Origin: Earliella scabrosa
Lineage: Eukaryota; Basidiomycota; Agaricomycetes; Polyporales; Polyporaceae
Reading direction: 5' to 3'
Assembly (NCBI GenBank): GCA_022605405.1
Contig: JABYQQ010000001.1
Span: forward strand, 2,480,001 to 2,544,000
Length of the DNA: 64,000 bases
The position numbers and the translations under genes are program-made. A model generated the notes under the pieces. The model searched no databases, was not told the origin of the DNA, and saw only the letters and a list, made by a program, of their open reading frames with translations. Shown in pieces: positions 1 to 12,169 of the stretch. How positions within the stretch are numbered: the stretch's first letter is position 1; the number at the start of each line of letters is the position of its first letter.

Positions 1-216
1 ATTGTCGGTCACGGTGTACGTGTCCGGATCGCACATCGACTCGACGATCCTCTATGCGCGCGCGGGTGGCGAGGTGCGTTAGTTCTCCCAAATCGTCTCA
101 AAGCCCATTCAGGCGATTCGCTCCGGGGCGTAGAAATGCTCTTATCCACCCTCCTGCCCTCCCTCAGTGTACGTCGTGGTCGACGCGATTACAGTTCATT
201 CCTATTTCCTGACTGT

Positions 217-3200
217 CTATACACTGCAACCCGACTGCCGCCTCGACTGCGCCCTCTGCGCTCGGTGCGCCGCCACCCTCGCTAGCTCGTCGGGGTCGTC
301 CACAAATTCTATCGACAGGCTGCGCTCCCGAGGCAGAGTTCTGCTGCTGCTCGAGGTAGACCCCTGCGACGCATTCGGGGTAGGGAGGCCGCTCGCCGGC
401 GACAAAGGGGTGGTCACCGCTAGTTTGCCCTCCTAGTGTTAAGACGTAGTCAATACTCGCGCTTCCAAGGAATCGCCGAAGCGTGTACTCACCTGCCGTG
501 CGGTCCTGTCAGCGGGCGTCGCCAGTCGAGTTGGGTCCACCACAGTCGTCGCCGGGTAGCCACGCTGTCTCTCGAGAGAACGCAATGCTTGACCCAGCCT
601 GTGAATGGAGAAGGCGTCTTCCCGTCGAAGAAGGACAAATGGGCAGTTCGGCTCGATGTACAGGGTGGAAGATTTGGAGAAGCGCTTCCAATTACCCAAA
701 ACTTCGTCCCAGTACGCCATCTTCCTCGCGCCTTCTAACCCTGTGACGCCGTCGCGATATGCTTGAGTCGACTCCAAGCACAGCAGGCGTGATGACGGCA
801 GGCGGAACTTGAAGACAAGAGGGCCCGCATGGTCCTTCATTGGCAAACCGGCAAGTGAGACCGCTGTTTTCTAAGAACCAGAACAGACATGGAGCGCTCT
901 CACCTCGACCCAAAGCAACGTCCAGATCCAACCGTCGCAGCGCTCTCCCACCATGTCGTCGGATTGGGGAACCTGGGCAACCCAGCCGCACGTCAACTCG
1001 ATCAGAAACAACTCGGAGGCGAAACCCGCAGCTTTGACACCCCGCACACGGACAAGGACGGTATCGCTCTCCGCTGGCACGTCTATGTCGTCCGCCGAGC
1101 TCGCGAGTAGCAGCCAACAAGCGAGATCTAAACTCCACCACTCAAACTCGTCGCCGTGGCGTGAGATCCACCATATGTCCTGGACCGAGATGACTTCTCC
1201 CTCGGTCCCTTCGTCGAGCTGCCACGGTCGTTTTTTGGCGGGGGCGTCATTCTGGACAGGCTATATCAGATGGTTTCTCGAAGAGCACGAGCGATTCACG
1301 ACTTGCCGCGAAGAAGAACACCACGGTCACAAAGCGACCGCGAGGCGTGCGGTTAGACTGCATCCTCTTTCAGCTCGGCGGCGTATGCTGAGGGGACAGT
1401 CGACGTACCAAGTTCGGAGTCCCCGTCGCAGGTTGTTCGCCAGGCCCGCCAGAGGCTATCACGTCTGGAGCGTCCGTCACTTCGACAGAGTGGGGATTGA
1501 TTGGACGAGCCTGTGCGGGTTCAGTCGCATGCTCAGAGATTTCGGGTGATCCGCGCGTCCGCCACATACCTTTTTCTGCGTCTTCGGTTTCGAGGTTTTG
1601 CCGTGAGCCAGCAATTTCTTTTGGAGTGAAGTTTGGGAGGTCGTGACTTCTGTGCTGCTTCTCGCACGTCCTGCCGATGTCTTCGGCTGTGAGGGGCGGC
1701 CGCGACTCGGCCTGTCCGGGGATGGTTGCATGGCGTTTTGCAAGGATCGCGCCGCTTCGATCTCCTCGAGTAAGTCTTCACTAGGACCCTCTTGCACAGG
1801 GTAGTGTCGATGGTTGCACGATCTCCCCTGGTGATAGAGCGGTCATCTCCTAGGAATGGTGAGGCACGATGCGCAGACTCACAATGAAGATGTACGCGCC
1901 GGCCAGGCCTTCCATGTAACAGACTTGCTTCCAGTACAGGGTCTGTACTCCGCACCCATCGTGAGGACATCGCTCGGGATCAGGTGGGACACGAGCAGCC
2001 GCTCCCTTGTTGCAGAGGAGCTTGACGTCCTCCGGGTAGGACTTCTTCGGGATTGAAGCCACATGGAAGAGGGGCCGCGCACCACGCTGCCCGGGGCGAA
2101 AGTACGCGCGGTAGAGAGTCATCTGTCGCGGGCGATATCCGGGAGAGCCAGGGACGCCTCGCTCGCGACGACGCTCCTTATGAGTCTGACCGGGCGATTG
2201 GTGGTCCCGGGGCGGCCTACCGCCTCCCGCGACAAAGGCTCCGAATGCGCCAAGGCGTCTGATGGTGACCCGCCCGCTGTTCCTGATGGCCGTATCGCAC
2301 GCGAGGTTGACAAAGCGGAATATGCTAGCAGAGGTCCCGTATACATGTTCTATATATCCCCTCGTTCGCCGCTGAGACCAGCTGTGGCGTTCACAACTCT
2401 ACGCTTCCAGTTCTACTGGTAGCGCGCTCGGCCTATCAAACCATTCAGACTCAGTGTTCACTACGGCGGAGCCCCCACTTCAACATGACTCACCGCTTGT
2501 TCTTCGATGTATTCGGCCACGGCCACCTTCCCGCAGGCCTCGATGTACCCCCTGAAGGTCTCCCGATGGAGCAGACTGATGCGTCTACCAGCCCCCGCCG
2601 GGAGGACATTCTTCATATGGCGCACGAGGACGGTGTTATTGAAGTCAGCGAAGCCGACGATGTCGTCATACGCAGACGACCGCCAGTAGTCACCCATCGG
2701 CTCCCAAATGGCCATACACGCGTCCGGAGGGATCTCTGCCCCGAACAGCGCGTCCAGCATACGCTGGTAGTCCGACAGCTTCATGACGCCGCTGGGGTCG
2801 ATGTGGACATGGAAAGACTTCGGATGTTCGTTCGTCTGCTCATCCCTTCGTCATTCGAGCTGTCTCATGCGCAAACGAGACGCACCTCATTCCAAATGAC
2901 GACCCGGACACATCGCTTCGGCTCCGCTCGATTGAGGTCGATGTTATGCCCAACAATGGGGACGACGAGAGCCGCGTCCGAGAACCCCGCTGCCTCCTCC
3001 AGCACTGTCAGCTCACCCCCCAGCCCAGGGCACCTCAGGTGGCCGACGGTGTGTCGTCGCACCAGCACCGTCGGAACTTCCTGCGTGGCGAGAACGTAAA
3101 TCTGATGCGCCATAAACGTCCGCCAGTTCCCCACGGTCCGACACCACACCTCGTACAGCTTCAGAGCATCGTGGGAGGCTCGCTCGCGCATCCATGCATC

Positions 3201-3233
3201 GTCCCAAAGGAAGACGGGAGTGCCCACCTGCAC
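217..3233 (-). CDS. Uncharacterised multi-exon gene, left-edge partial
   Basis: I do not recognise this protein. Minus-strand segments read like protein and join through plausible fungal introns. They lie at about 3233-2890 (opens VGTPVFLWDDAW, ends NEV at a splice site), 2820-2461 (contains SFHVHIDPSG), 2122-1865 (a CPHDGCG zinc-ligand-like stretch), 1797-1570 (basic, Lys/Ser-rich, probably disordered), 1080-890, 846-500 and 417-230 (Ser/Pro-rich). Exact exon ends are not all resolved, the true start codon was not found, and the gene probably continues beyond position 1. It could also be two adjacent genes. Its neighbours to the right are similar orphan genes on the same strand, as in transposon-rich accessory DNA. 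Confidence 0.35.
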
Positions 3234-3642
3234 CTCAATTGAGTGCTGGTGGGGACTTGAGAAGTCCTAGGGTGGACATGAGGGCTCGTTCGTCGCCGAG
3301 TGATGATGCGGACAATGACTACTGCTTACCTTGTCCCAAAGCACTACTCGCAGGCGCATGCTCATGGGTCGGGATGCGCGTGACGCGCGGATGACCATCC
3401 AGTCGTTTATGAATGTCTCTCATCCCCCTCGGGCCAAATTCCGCTCTCAGGGCTTCTCAGGGCTTATGGCCGACCACGATCTATCTCGATTGCCGTCAAA
3501 ACAAACAACAGCGACCCCATCTGATCTGATGCCAACCATACGCGGTATACTACAATCGCCATTTCGCCAAGTTCAAACCAAGGGCTTACCGATACTCAGG
3601 AACGTTTGGACCTTTTACGAGTTCTGTCGCTTAAAGAAATCA

Positions 3643-6600
3643 TCAGCGCGCGCTCGCAGTAACCAACAAACCGCTCTCACCTGCCCGGCTCGCCGGGCCG
3701 TTTCTGCGGCACAATTGGCGGGATACTATCCTCAGACGCGCGTTGCTCGGCGATCGTGCGCATGCTGTGTTCGCAGTCAATGGATTGGCCACAGGCGACA
3801 AGGAGGCGACGTACCTGTTGAACCCATGCTTGCGCAGCGTATCCACGCGCCTTCGTTTGCCAGGAATTACTTCGGTTGTGGGCGAGGGTGACCGAGGACG
3901 GTTCCCTCTCGCCCGGGCGCGGCCGCGCGGCTGCCCCGGATGTTCAACCCTAGGAGGACGCGGGCTGATGGACGCTTGCTTCGTCGGCGACTTAGGCGTC
4001 CCGGGATGCGGAATCGGCGGCGGGAGATTGGTGTGATTATCTAGCACGGACTTGCTGGGCGACTGGGGTGGAAGAGCGCGCCTTTTCTTTGGTGTCTCGG
4101 GCACCGACACTGAACCAAGATCGTCCACGGGTCCGTGCGTTGGCGCCGCGAGAGGCAAAGATCGCCCGGTCGACCCCGGCGATCCCAAGGAGTCATCATG
4201 GGGAGAAGACATTGCGGTATCTGTGCTCGTCGGAAGCGAGGCGCCCGGGGACCGTGGACTGTCGCGAGCCTGCGCTACGCTGCTCGACAACGTCGCCTGG
4301 GCCGACACCAAGGGATCACCACTCGTGGGGGGGACGGCATGGGTCGCCGCCGAGCACGAGATTGCGGCTGTCAGTGCCAAAACCGGTGTGGACCGCGTCG
4401 GAGGCGATGGCGGGGCGGTAGGCGGCGGCTTCGAGAGGGTCAGGGGAGTGCGCGATAGCGATGACGGGTTGGCCGGCGTCGGGGCAGACGACAAGTTGGA
4501 TACCGTCGGGGCCGCGTTGGGAAGCGTAGTCGACGTGGGCCCGGACCAAGGCGTCGCAGCCGTCGGTGAGGATATGAACGACAAGCCCGACGAGAGAGTC
4601 GTATGCGTGGAGCCGGCGGTGATGGAATGGGCGAGAGGGTCGTCGTCGCTGGCGTGGGTGCCGGCGCTTCTGGAAGCCCTCGTGGCCTCGGGTTCGTTCG
4701 CGGGCCGGGAGGCCGGGGGCCTAGACCCGTTGACGCCTGTGTCTTCGTCCGGGTCGCTGCGAGGGACCATCAGAGGGTCGGTGAATGTCGCCACGGGGTA
4801 GGCCGCTGAGAACGCGGCTGCGCCCAACGCCGCGCTGCCATCGAGTGTATAACCATGATCAGCGACTAAGGCAGCCTGGCCATCGCTGAACCCGTCGAGC
4901 GCATCGTGCGGGAACAGTATCTGTCGGAAAGCGGCCTCAGCGACAGCCCAGTCGCCGCCGCCCTCTACACCTGGAGTGATAGGCCCCGCCGCCGCATTGC
5001 TGAAAACGTCATCGAGGGCAGCGGCTTGTGTCCACGAAGAACTGTCCGCCCCGAACTGATGAGACAATGCCAGGTCGTCAGCGCATGCGTGCGAGGTCAT
5101 CGCTGGAGGGCCACTAAGACGGTCGCCACCCTCTCCGCGCTCGTTAAGACCTGAGAATGCGACTGCGTCGCTCTCCAGTAAGGTGAAGTCAAAGACGAAG
5201 TCGACGTCTGGGACGCGACCTGAATCCGCAGGTGGGGATGACCAGAACCCGGAATCAGGAACGCCGTTGGACAAGCCGCCGCCCATCGAGGCGTCGCTGG
5301 CTATCGGCAACGTGATGTACTGACTGTGGCTGCAAGGATGTGCTTCTTGCGGGCTGGAAGACCACGACTCGGAGGAAACAGGACCCGGCACTTGATCGAT
5401 GGTGCCAGGCTCATCAGCTCGCCGCTGCTGGATGGGAGGTGATGCGATGGTGGGGTCGACCTCGTCGGGCGGAGCCTGGTCATTCGGTTCAGGTACGTGG
5501 TTTGGCAGGACTTGGGTCTCCTCTCTATCCGCTGACACCTAATTCGTTGTCAGATGTGATGGCCTCACTGCCCGTTGGGCTCGAATGCACACTCACGACG
5601 ACGATTGCTGGCTGCACGACCGCGGCGGGTGAAGAGCCCCGCTCATTTTGTGGCTGCACAGACGAGCGAGGGCTCTGTGCTTCCGGCGGGCAAGCGAGGT
5701 CGTACCCATTCGCTTGCTCATCGGCTCGAGTATCTTCGGGCTCGTCATGCTCTCGTTCCCGGGCGAGGCGTGCTTCTTCAGCCAACCCAGCACGGTCAAA
5801 TTCAACGTCGACCGCCACCGCGCGGCTTTCCTGCCCTGTGTGTTAACGTCAGCACCTCGTCCACAACGGCGCGAGAGCCGGCACTCACGTCTCAACGCCT
5901 CGGACATCCAGAAGGCAGCCCATAGGTTGAACTGCTCCTGTGCCCATCCGATGCGCTCACAGAACGCCTCGAAAATATTGCAGTCATGACTATCCACTCC
6001 TGTCGTGGCACTTGGTCGCATTCTGCTCAGCGTAGGTCAAAGCAGCAACTAGACGCCACACATACCAACGTATAGCAAGCTCCTGCTTCTCGTCGGGCCC
6101 CCCAAGTAGTGTCCCTCCGACGAAACCGACCTGTGATTGCAGGTGGTCCATCATGCTCTGCGTCCATGGTTTCACAGAGGGTACCATCCTGATTCAGATG
6201 GTCAACAGTGCGCTCGCAGCCCAGACACAACGTCATACTACATACCGTGCGCGCTGACTCTCGGTGGGTGCCGTTGGGGTGTCGATACTCCCCTCTTCGT
6301 CTGCCGACCTCTCTGCGTTGATTCTCGCTGCCTCGTCGCGAAACGTCTTCTTGAGCTCTTCGGACAGGGAGGCAAAGGCAGTGGCCGACAGCTCGCGGTT
6401 GCGACCGACGTTCACCTTGCCTTTCGCGGTGTAAGGGGTGTCGACAAGCGCCTTTTTGAGATCGCTGTTCATGAAGACGTCCAGCGGGCCGGTTCCTCTC
6501 TTCCTGCGTGGCTTAGGCAGCGGCGGCAGAGCCAACGTCGCGCTGACGTTCTTGTTGTGCGCCCTGTACCACTCACGAATGTCCTGCGTAAAGGGTCAGT

Positions 6601-6934
6601 TCGTGTTGGCACAGAATGCAGTGAGCGTTGATAAACGTACGCGCAAACGGTGTTCCATCCTCGCAGACGCCTCCTCCTCTGTCTCCGCAGGTCTGCGCTG
6701 GATCTCCTGCCGGCGGAGGCCCTTCGCATTTGCATAACGCCGCTGGAAAGTGAGCTCATCCTCCTGTTCGAAAGGGCCGCCGAACTTCGCTCGATAGGCG
6801 GGCCAAACTAGGTTCGCGGCGATCTTGAGCTTGTCGCCATCCCCTGTCAGAGCGTGTTCCACCTCTGGCCAGCTCAAGGTGCCTTCAAACCATTCCTTCT
6901 CGGGGTCGCGGAAGATCTCGTCCTGACGGCCCAT
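3643..6934 (-). CDS. Uncharacterised multi-exon low-complexity basic protein
   Basis: The start is ATG at 6934. Exon 1 (6934-6641, 98 codons) is charged and Glu/Arg-rich. Exon 2 (6583-6246) carries a basic PRRKRG stretch followed by an Arg/Glu-rich helix that faintly recalls an HMG-box-like or DNA-bending segment. A third exon follows from about 6195 and contains a LLGGPDEKQELAIRW segment. Further segments lie at 6000-5895 and 5835-5600. The long last part (5538-3818) is extremely Ser/Pro/Thr-rich and ends in a basic nuclear-localisation-like patch (KRRRVDTLRKHG). I could not join the third exon (ending near 6000) to the next segment without a frame problem, so the gene may be broken. I know of similar proteins near basidiomycete KDZ elements, but the function is unknown. 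Confidence 0.45.
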
Positions 6935-7237
6935 GGGCGCGTCTGGGAGGCCAGGCAGAAGGTCGTCAGTTCAGTGTCGGCGGCAAGTTGGGGAAGCGAA
7001 GAATGCGGGTGTTAGCTATGGGCGCAGAGGAGAATGGGATCGCGGTCACGAGGATCAAGCCGCACACGTCCGTACCACCGCTCACGGTTGCCCGTCGTCT
7101 CAGCTGCCGCTCACTTCACCCAGCTGCGGCCCATGCGTGCCTACCTCGCGACGTTTCAGTCCTTTCTGACGGCTGTCCGCGCCGTGCCCATCAGTCGGCT
7201 GATACCAGGAATGGTTAAACTCTGAGCAGCAATACAA

Positions 7238-9292
7238 TCAGACTATCATATCAGCGGGAAACGAAATCGGAACGATGGGTAAGCGTTGGAAGTGGCGGAC
7301 GAATGTGGAGCAGTAGAACTTGGCGGCCTCTCTTTGGATTTCGTCATACTCCTCAGCGGTCCAAGTCGGGTCCCGACGCGCGGCATCGACGAGCAACGTG
7401 GGGCAGTCAGGCCAATTGGTCAGCACCACGACGAACGATCGCAGCATAGGGACACATTGCTTCCACTTGCCCTCGTGGATTCCCTCCCAATAAAAAGGTG
7501 TCAGTTCTCTGGGGATGAGAGGCAGGACACTTAGCATGGCGCATGGCACCCCCCAAACCCCCGAGACTTGCGCCTCTCTCGTCCACCGTTGGATGACGTT
7601 CCAATCATGACGAGGCAGTACCACCTGGTCGAGCGCCATGACTTCGCATCGCCAATTGATCTCGTGCGATTCCCATAGCAGGAGCATACGCACTCGACGG
7701 TCTTGAGCAGCGGCCTCAGCCGTCACCGGAACCCCGTGCAATTGAGGCACCGACGCAGCGTTGTAAGGGGGCAGGCACGCGCCTCCTTCAAACATGCGAC
7801 CTATGGCCTCCCGCCTCGTCTGCTTCAGTCGCGCTCGTCGCGGGCGCGCTTCAGTGCCTCGACGGGGCGATGAAGATTTCGGTTGATAATCGCCCCACAA
7901 CGCGGCTCTCCACTCGGCGATAGTGAGCGGGCGACCAGGAAGGGCGGGATCCAAAAGACGCTGCCGACAGAACTCCCTGATGCGCACCAGATTGTGGAGA
8001 TAGCGAGGGACCTTGTCGTCCGTGCGGATCGCATCCCATGTCTTGACCTCATTTATCGTCAGCCGCCAGCGAGGCAGTGTGTCCAAAAGGAATGGGGGCG
8101 GATAAAAGTATGTCACCGACGAGCTGGGGCAGCGCAACGTGCCCAGCACCCTCAGGGCGCTCATCCAGCACGGTGAGAGCTCATAGAACGGCGAAGGGGT
8201 GTACATACGGGAGGGATGCGGCCCGCCCGAGCCAGATGCCGAGTCGCTGTCGTCGGTCCGCCGAACATCTGAGCTCGAAGTCGCCGATCGTCGATGGCGC
8301 TTAGGTGACGTGGAACGTCGCGGGGCCCGACCCCGGCTTCTCCCCTGAGAGTCTCCGAGCGATCTGTCCCAATGGGGGGGCTCTTCACCGCGCGGCCTCT
8401 TCGGGGCTCGCTCGACCAGCCTATCCTCACCCTCCGAGTTCGCCAGCGAAGGATAGGTGACCGCGCCAAACTGACGACTCAGGGCAAAGACCATCGACGC
8501 GACCCAATTCTGCGAGTCCATGCGGAACTCGGCCATCGGGCGCGTGTGTGGCTCCAAAGATCGGCTCAGCCACGGCGGTGGCGTGCAGGAACCATGCGAG
8601 ACCGTGGCGTCGTGCGCCACAGCCGTTGCAATCCTCCATGTCGGAACCCCCGCCCGAACGAACTTCACTTCCTCGGCCGCATCATTGGTGAAGATCCCGA
8701 CTACTGGCAACACGTCACGACTGTGGTCCTGGCTAGACTCGAGGCGCGGAAGGACAACTGTGAGATACGTGTGAAGACCGTGTAGTTCCAGACTGAGGCG
8801 TTGGATATGCGCGCCTAGCGCGATGCAGAGGGCGGCCGAACCGGGCAGACGTTCCATTCTCTCGAGGCACTGACGCAGTGCGAGAGCTAGTTCGCGCACG
8901 AACGCAGCGCGGGGGCGTGTCACATCCGACATAGTTTCGACCTTGTCCAAAGCCGCTTGGGCGGTGACGAACAGACTGTCCCGGAGGTCTGATGTGAGTT
9001 GCCCAGACCCGATCATTCCAGCCGCATGATCCTCCGCCCAGTCTTTGTCTGGGTCAAGTTCTCTCCACAAGACCGGAGGCAGACACACGTTCCCTCGTTG
9101 CGATGGTATGCAGGCTACGTGCCACATGTTGCGTACGGAGGGTTGAGGCCATCGGCAGTACTCGTGAACGCCCCACAGGCCGTTCGGATAGGTTCGGATC
9201 GTCGTTGAGGCGCCCGGATACTCGGGAATCCAGTCTTGATTGCTGCTGGTGATAAGGTAGTCTTGCGTGCCCGTCCGCAGGAGCGCTGCCAC
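7238..9292 (-). CDS. Uncharacterised 684-codon open frame
   Basis: This is a single uninterrupted minus-strand frame with balanced composition, rich in Trp, Arg and Pro, so it is very likely coding. The frame opens at a GTG. The likely real start is an upstream exon, because an acceptor (GCGCAG) sits about 16 nt before that GTG and the frame stays open across the junction. In the middle (about residues 275-345) is an Arg/Ser-rich, probably disordered stretch. The C-terminal half is folded-looking and ends with a Trp-rich segment (PFYWEGIHEGKW). I see no known catalytic motif or membrane segment. It lies between the low-complexity gene and the KDZ element on the same strand as the other orphans, so it may be accessory cargo of a mobile element. 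Confidence 0.5.
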   Translation of the reverse strand: MAALLRTGTQDYLITSSNQDWIPEYPGASTTIRTYPNGLWGVHEYCRWPQPSVRNMWHVACIPSQRGNVCLPPVLWRELDPDKDWAEDHAAGMIGSGQLTSDLRDSLFVTAQAALDKVETMSDVTRPRAAFVRELALALRQCLERMERLPGSAALCIALGAHIQRLSLELHGLHTYLTVVLPRLESSQDHSRDVLPVVGIFTNDAAEEVKFVRAGVPTWRIATAVAHDATVSHGSCTPPPWLSRSLEPHTRPMAEFRMDSQNWVASMVFALSRQFGAVTYPSLANSEGEDRLVERAPKRPRGEEPPHWDRSLGDSQGRSRGRAPRRSTSPKRHRRSATSSSDVRRTDDSDSASGSGGPHPSRMYTPSPFYELSPCWMSALRVLGTLRCPSSSVTYFYPPPFLLDTLPRWRLTINEVKTWDAIRTDDKVPRYLHNLVRIREFCRQRLLDPALPGRPLTIAEWRAALWGDYQPKSSSPRRGTEARPRRARLKQTRREAIGRMFEGGACLPPYNAASVPQLHGVPVTAEAAAQDRRVRMLLLWESHEINWRCEVMALDQVVLPRHDWNVIQRWTREAQVSGVWGVPCAMLSVLPLIPRELTPFYWEGIHEGKWKQCVPMLRSFVVVLTNWPDCPTLLVDAARRDPTWTAEEYDEIQREAAKFYCSTFVRHFQRLPIVPISFPADMIV

Positions 9293-9599
9293 GTTCCGCG
9301 ACGATCTGCCTGCGCATGGATGGGATTAATATGTCATTGATTGCAGGGATGCGACGTCTTCGAACTGACCTATATCGCTGGGTATCTCGGCCTTGCTGCC
9401 GCCACAGGGCCGGCTCCCCACGGTTTGTCCGTTCACAGGAACCGCAGCGGAGCGAACCACGCTGTGGATGCCGCTGCGGCGGGATGGGGGAAGAATACTG
9501 TCGAGAGGGAGGGACGTGGCAGCTGGGCCAATGCTGGAAGAACTTCACGTGCGAGGGTTCCAAGGCCAGCCAACGTCCCAGGTAGCGGTCAACCCACTA

Positions 9600-10160
9600 G
9601 AACCATGAGGGACGCACTAGGTCGTCGAACTCACGGATGTGACATGTGCGATCGCGGAGACCACTCTCTTGAAAAGGTTGAGCGCCGCGCAGCTGGTAAT
9701 CGCGTGCTATTGGAGGTGGACAGTGTCAACCCGTTTCTTTCGAGGGCAGCTCACGCTGGTTTCCCGAGGAACGACGTGTTTCGCGGCTCGGCACGGGTGG
9801 CTAGATTAAAACTATGCCTCTCTGCAGACTCGTTCGCGTCGACGGACGTTGGTGCGAGCAAGTCACTCGGCAGCCAGTCCAGCGAACTGTAAACGGGGGT
9901 TTGGTCGGGGCGGAGGGCAGGGTGACACGAGTTGAAAAGGGACGAAAGCAGCGCCCAGGGGGTCGGGATGAATCATGATCGTTCTTGGCCTGCGGAGGCC
10001 ATCGGGCCCATCATTGACGCGGATGTGGTGACAATATGGCACAAAGCTTAGTAGCGCCCGAAGCGGTCACAAAGGAGATCGCAATCTGAACAATTTGGCT
10101 AGGCCGGGCCGAAACTCTCTCCGGCGCCTAAGGCACACGCACAATCATGACATCATAGAC
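9600..10160. other. No gene seen
   Basis: No frame in this stretch reads convincingly as protein, and I see no RNA gene or repeat. Confidence 0.4.
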
Positions 10161-11356
10161 CTATGACCCTGTGCCCGGCACGGTCTGCGACAACCAACAA
10201 CCGTGACAGTCAGCATGCCCACTTTCCCCCTTCGCCGGACAGCGCGGGTCTTCGCATGCAAACCAGAACTCCAGCTGCTGGGCCTGGCTGGACCAACGCG
10301 CGACTTGCAATCCAATCCTCATCGGATGCCCAGCCAAAAACGCGCGCCAACGATGGAGTGCGTCAGGATGCCCCGCCGGCACTACGCAGGAGCACGTCGC
10401 GACACCGTCCGCATGAGATCGGCGTCCGAACGAGTCGGGAGCGCACACCTGTGCCAGCGTTCTCGTAGTCTTGCCGTGCGAGCGGATGTGGCTCTGAACT
10501 GCGGCGAACGGAGCATGCTCTTTCGCGACAGCGGCCAACTCCTATGGGGCTCAATCAGTGAGCTCATCGTGTCACGGAAGTCATCTCGGGACGTCGTACC
10601 GCAATGCTCTTAGAGTCCGCAAGTAGCGGGGCTGTTACCGGGCAGTGAGCAACCAGCGCGCGGCGCCAGGTGCAGGCGTGTGGTTGAGCCAGCAACGGGA
10701 AAGACTCCTCTTTCTTGATCTGCACGGGCTCCATTTTGATCACTGGTAGCTGCCTCCCGTCGTCGTTGGTTGAGCCGGCCGGGTGGTTCGAGGGACGCGC
10801 GGGACCGCCCCGCACTGTCTCGACTTGGGATACGGCGGCTCTGGGGCGTGGTTGAACTCGAGACTCTGCCGAACATTGATTAGCCCTCGCCTCCATGAAC
10901 GAGCATCAGACGCACGGGACAGGGCCGCGTTCGTGCGCGTGCCATCATCGACCCCCCGACGTTGACCCTCTGTGGAGAATTAGGCGGTTCTGGTCGTGGG
11001 CGCATGGTTGGACTCACTTGCGGGCTCTACCCTGGTTCGCCGGGATGAGGATGCTAGCAGGCCGTTATCGCCGCGGTTGGGATACGGAGCGACATGGGCT
11101 CACCTTTCGAAAGTGGCTCGCGGCGGACCGTGAGGCCAGGAAGTTGTGCCTGGTGCGTTCGCGCCGACGTCGCGCCGCACGCACCCTGATCCGTGGTATC
11201 TGGTCCAATGCGATGGCGATCCGCGTCGTTGAGGGCGTGCATACGCTTGCGTTGCTCTAGCCATGGAGGAATTGTGATTACGACCCCATCGAACACGTAG
11301 CGAGCACCTGCGTATGCCCGCGAAGTCAGCTTCGGATTCGGGCACAACGTGGACAA
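10161..11356 (-). CDS. Possible exons of an orphan gene
   Basis: Three minus-strand segments look protein-like: 11356-11100, 10880-10600 and 10538-10165. The middle one is Pro/Arg-rich with two consecutive sumoylation-like ΨKxE sites (IKME, IKKE). The last contains a Cys cluster (CEDPRCP then CHGC) that could bind metal. I could not fix the splice sites or a start codon. These could be the 3' part of the gene whose segments lie at 12.2-13.2 kb on the same strand. Confidence 0.25.
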
Positions 11357-11759
11357 GGCGGCGCTACCTCGTGTACGCGCCCGTTGAGCGGAGGACGAGT
11401 GATCTACACAACGTCAAACCGTGCACTAGAGTGAGAGCGGTCGTGCTTTACCTGGGGAGATTCGTCGCTTGCTCTGTGAAGGTGGAGTTGACGCTACGGG
11501 CGAGAGACATGAGCGGTCAAAGCCTGACGAACGGCGTGCAGCGGCCGTCAGAGACACCAACACTCACGCGCGCGCGAAGAATACGACAAACTCTGGCGTA
11601 GTCTGGCTGGGCGTGCCATCCAGAGAGCTTGGAGGAGCGTGTCAGTATGCCAGTGGAGAGACGAATGGCCCCGAGCGGGAACGCTTGGAGGATAGGCTTT
11701 AGACGGTGACGGACGCTCTGCATGCCCGAGGGGACCTTTCGTCCGCGTTGATGGATCTG

Positions 11760-11976
11760 CAACCGTTGGAACCCACACCCTGGTCCTCAGCCGCCCACTA
11801 AACTTCCAACGGTTGGAAGTCCTCCGCGAGAAAGATGAGGTCAGGCTTGGTCTGGGGTGGCAACGGTTGAAACGGTCCCCACGTGAGCGCGATCTTCGGC
11901 CATTGTGGCTAGTCTACGGAGGGATTCCAACGGTTGAGGACGTCCCCACGTGAGCGCCATCTTCGGCCATTGTGAA
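11760..11976. repeat. Short repeats built on CAACGGTTG
   Basis: CAACCGTTG at 11760-11768 and CAACGGTTG at 11807-11815, 11862-11870 and about 11928-11936. The last two open a duplicated segment of about 46 bp that continues as CCCCACGTGAGCGC then ATCTTCGGCCATTGTG in both copies, differing at a few bases. A further copy of the core is at 13299-13307 and a degenerate one near 13396. Confidence 0.75.
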
Positions 11977-12169
11977 TGGCTGTGTGGGGGACAAGGTGAC
12001 CCAATAGGTGCCGTGTTTGCGCGGAACCGCCATTTCAACTACGCGTACATACCTCTAGACAGTTGGATCTGAGTTCGACTGGGAGCTCTCGCAGGCACGG
12101 GTGCGGGGGTCCCCTGAGGGGCGTTTGGGACGGCAGTGCCTCGAATGACATGAAGTATCGGACGCAAAT

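Noticed and set aside
4052..4801. 249-codon plus-strand frame
   Set aside because: Lies opposite the Ser/Pro-rich part of the minus-strand gene; composition (Gly/Asp/Val-rich) is what antisense of such sequence gives.
10780..10800. GGTTCGAG string resembling a tRNA B box
   Set aside because: No A box or foldable cloverleaf at the right distance; no tRNA gene supported anywhere in the window.
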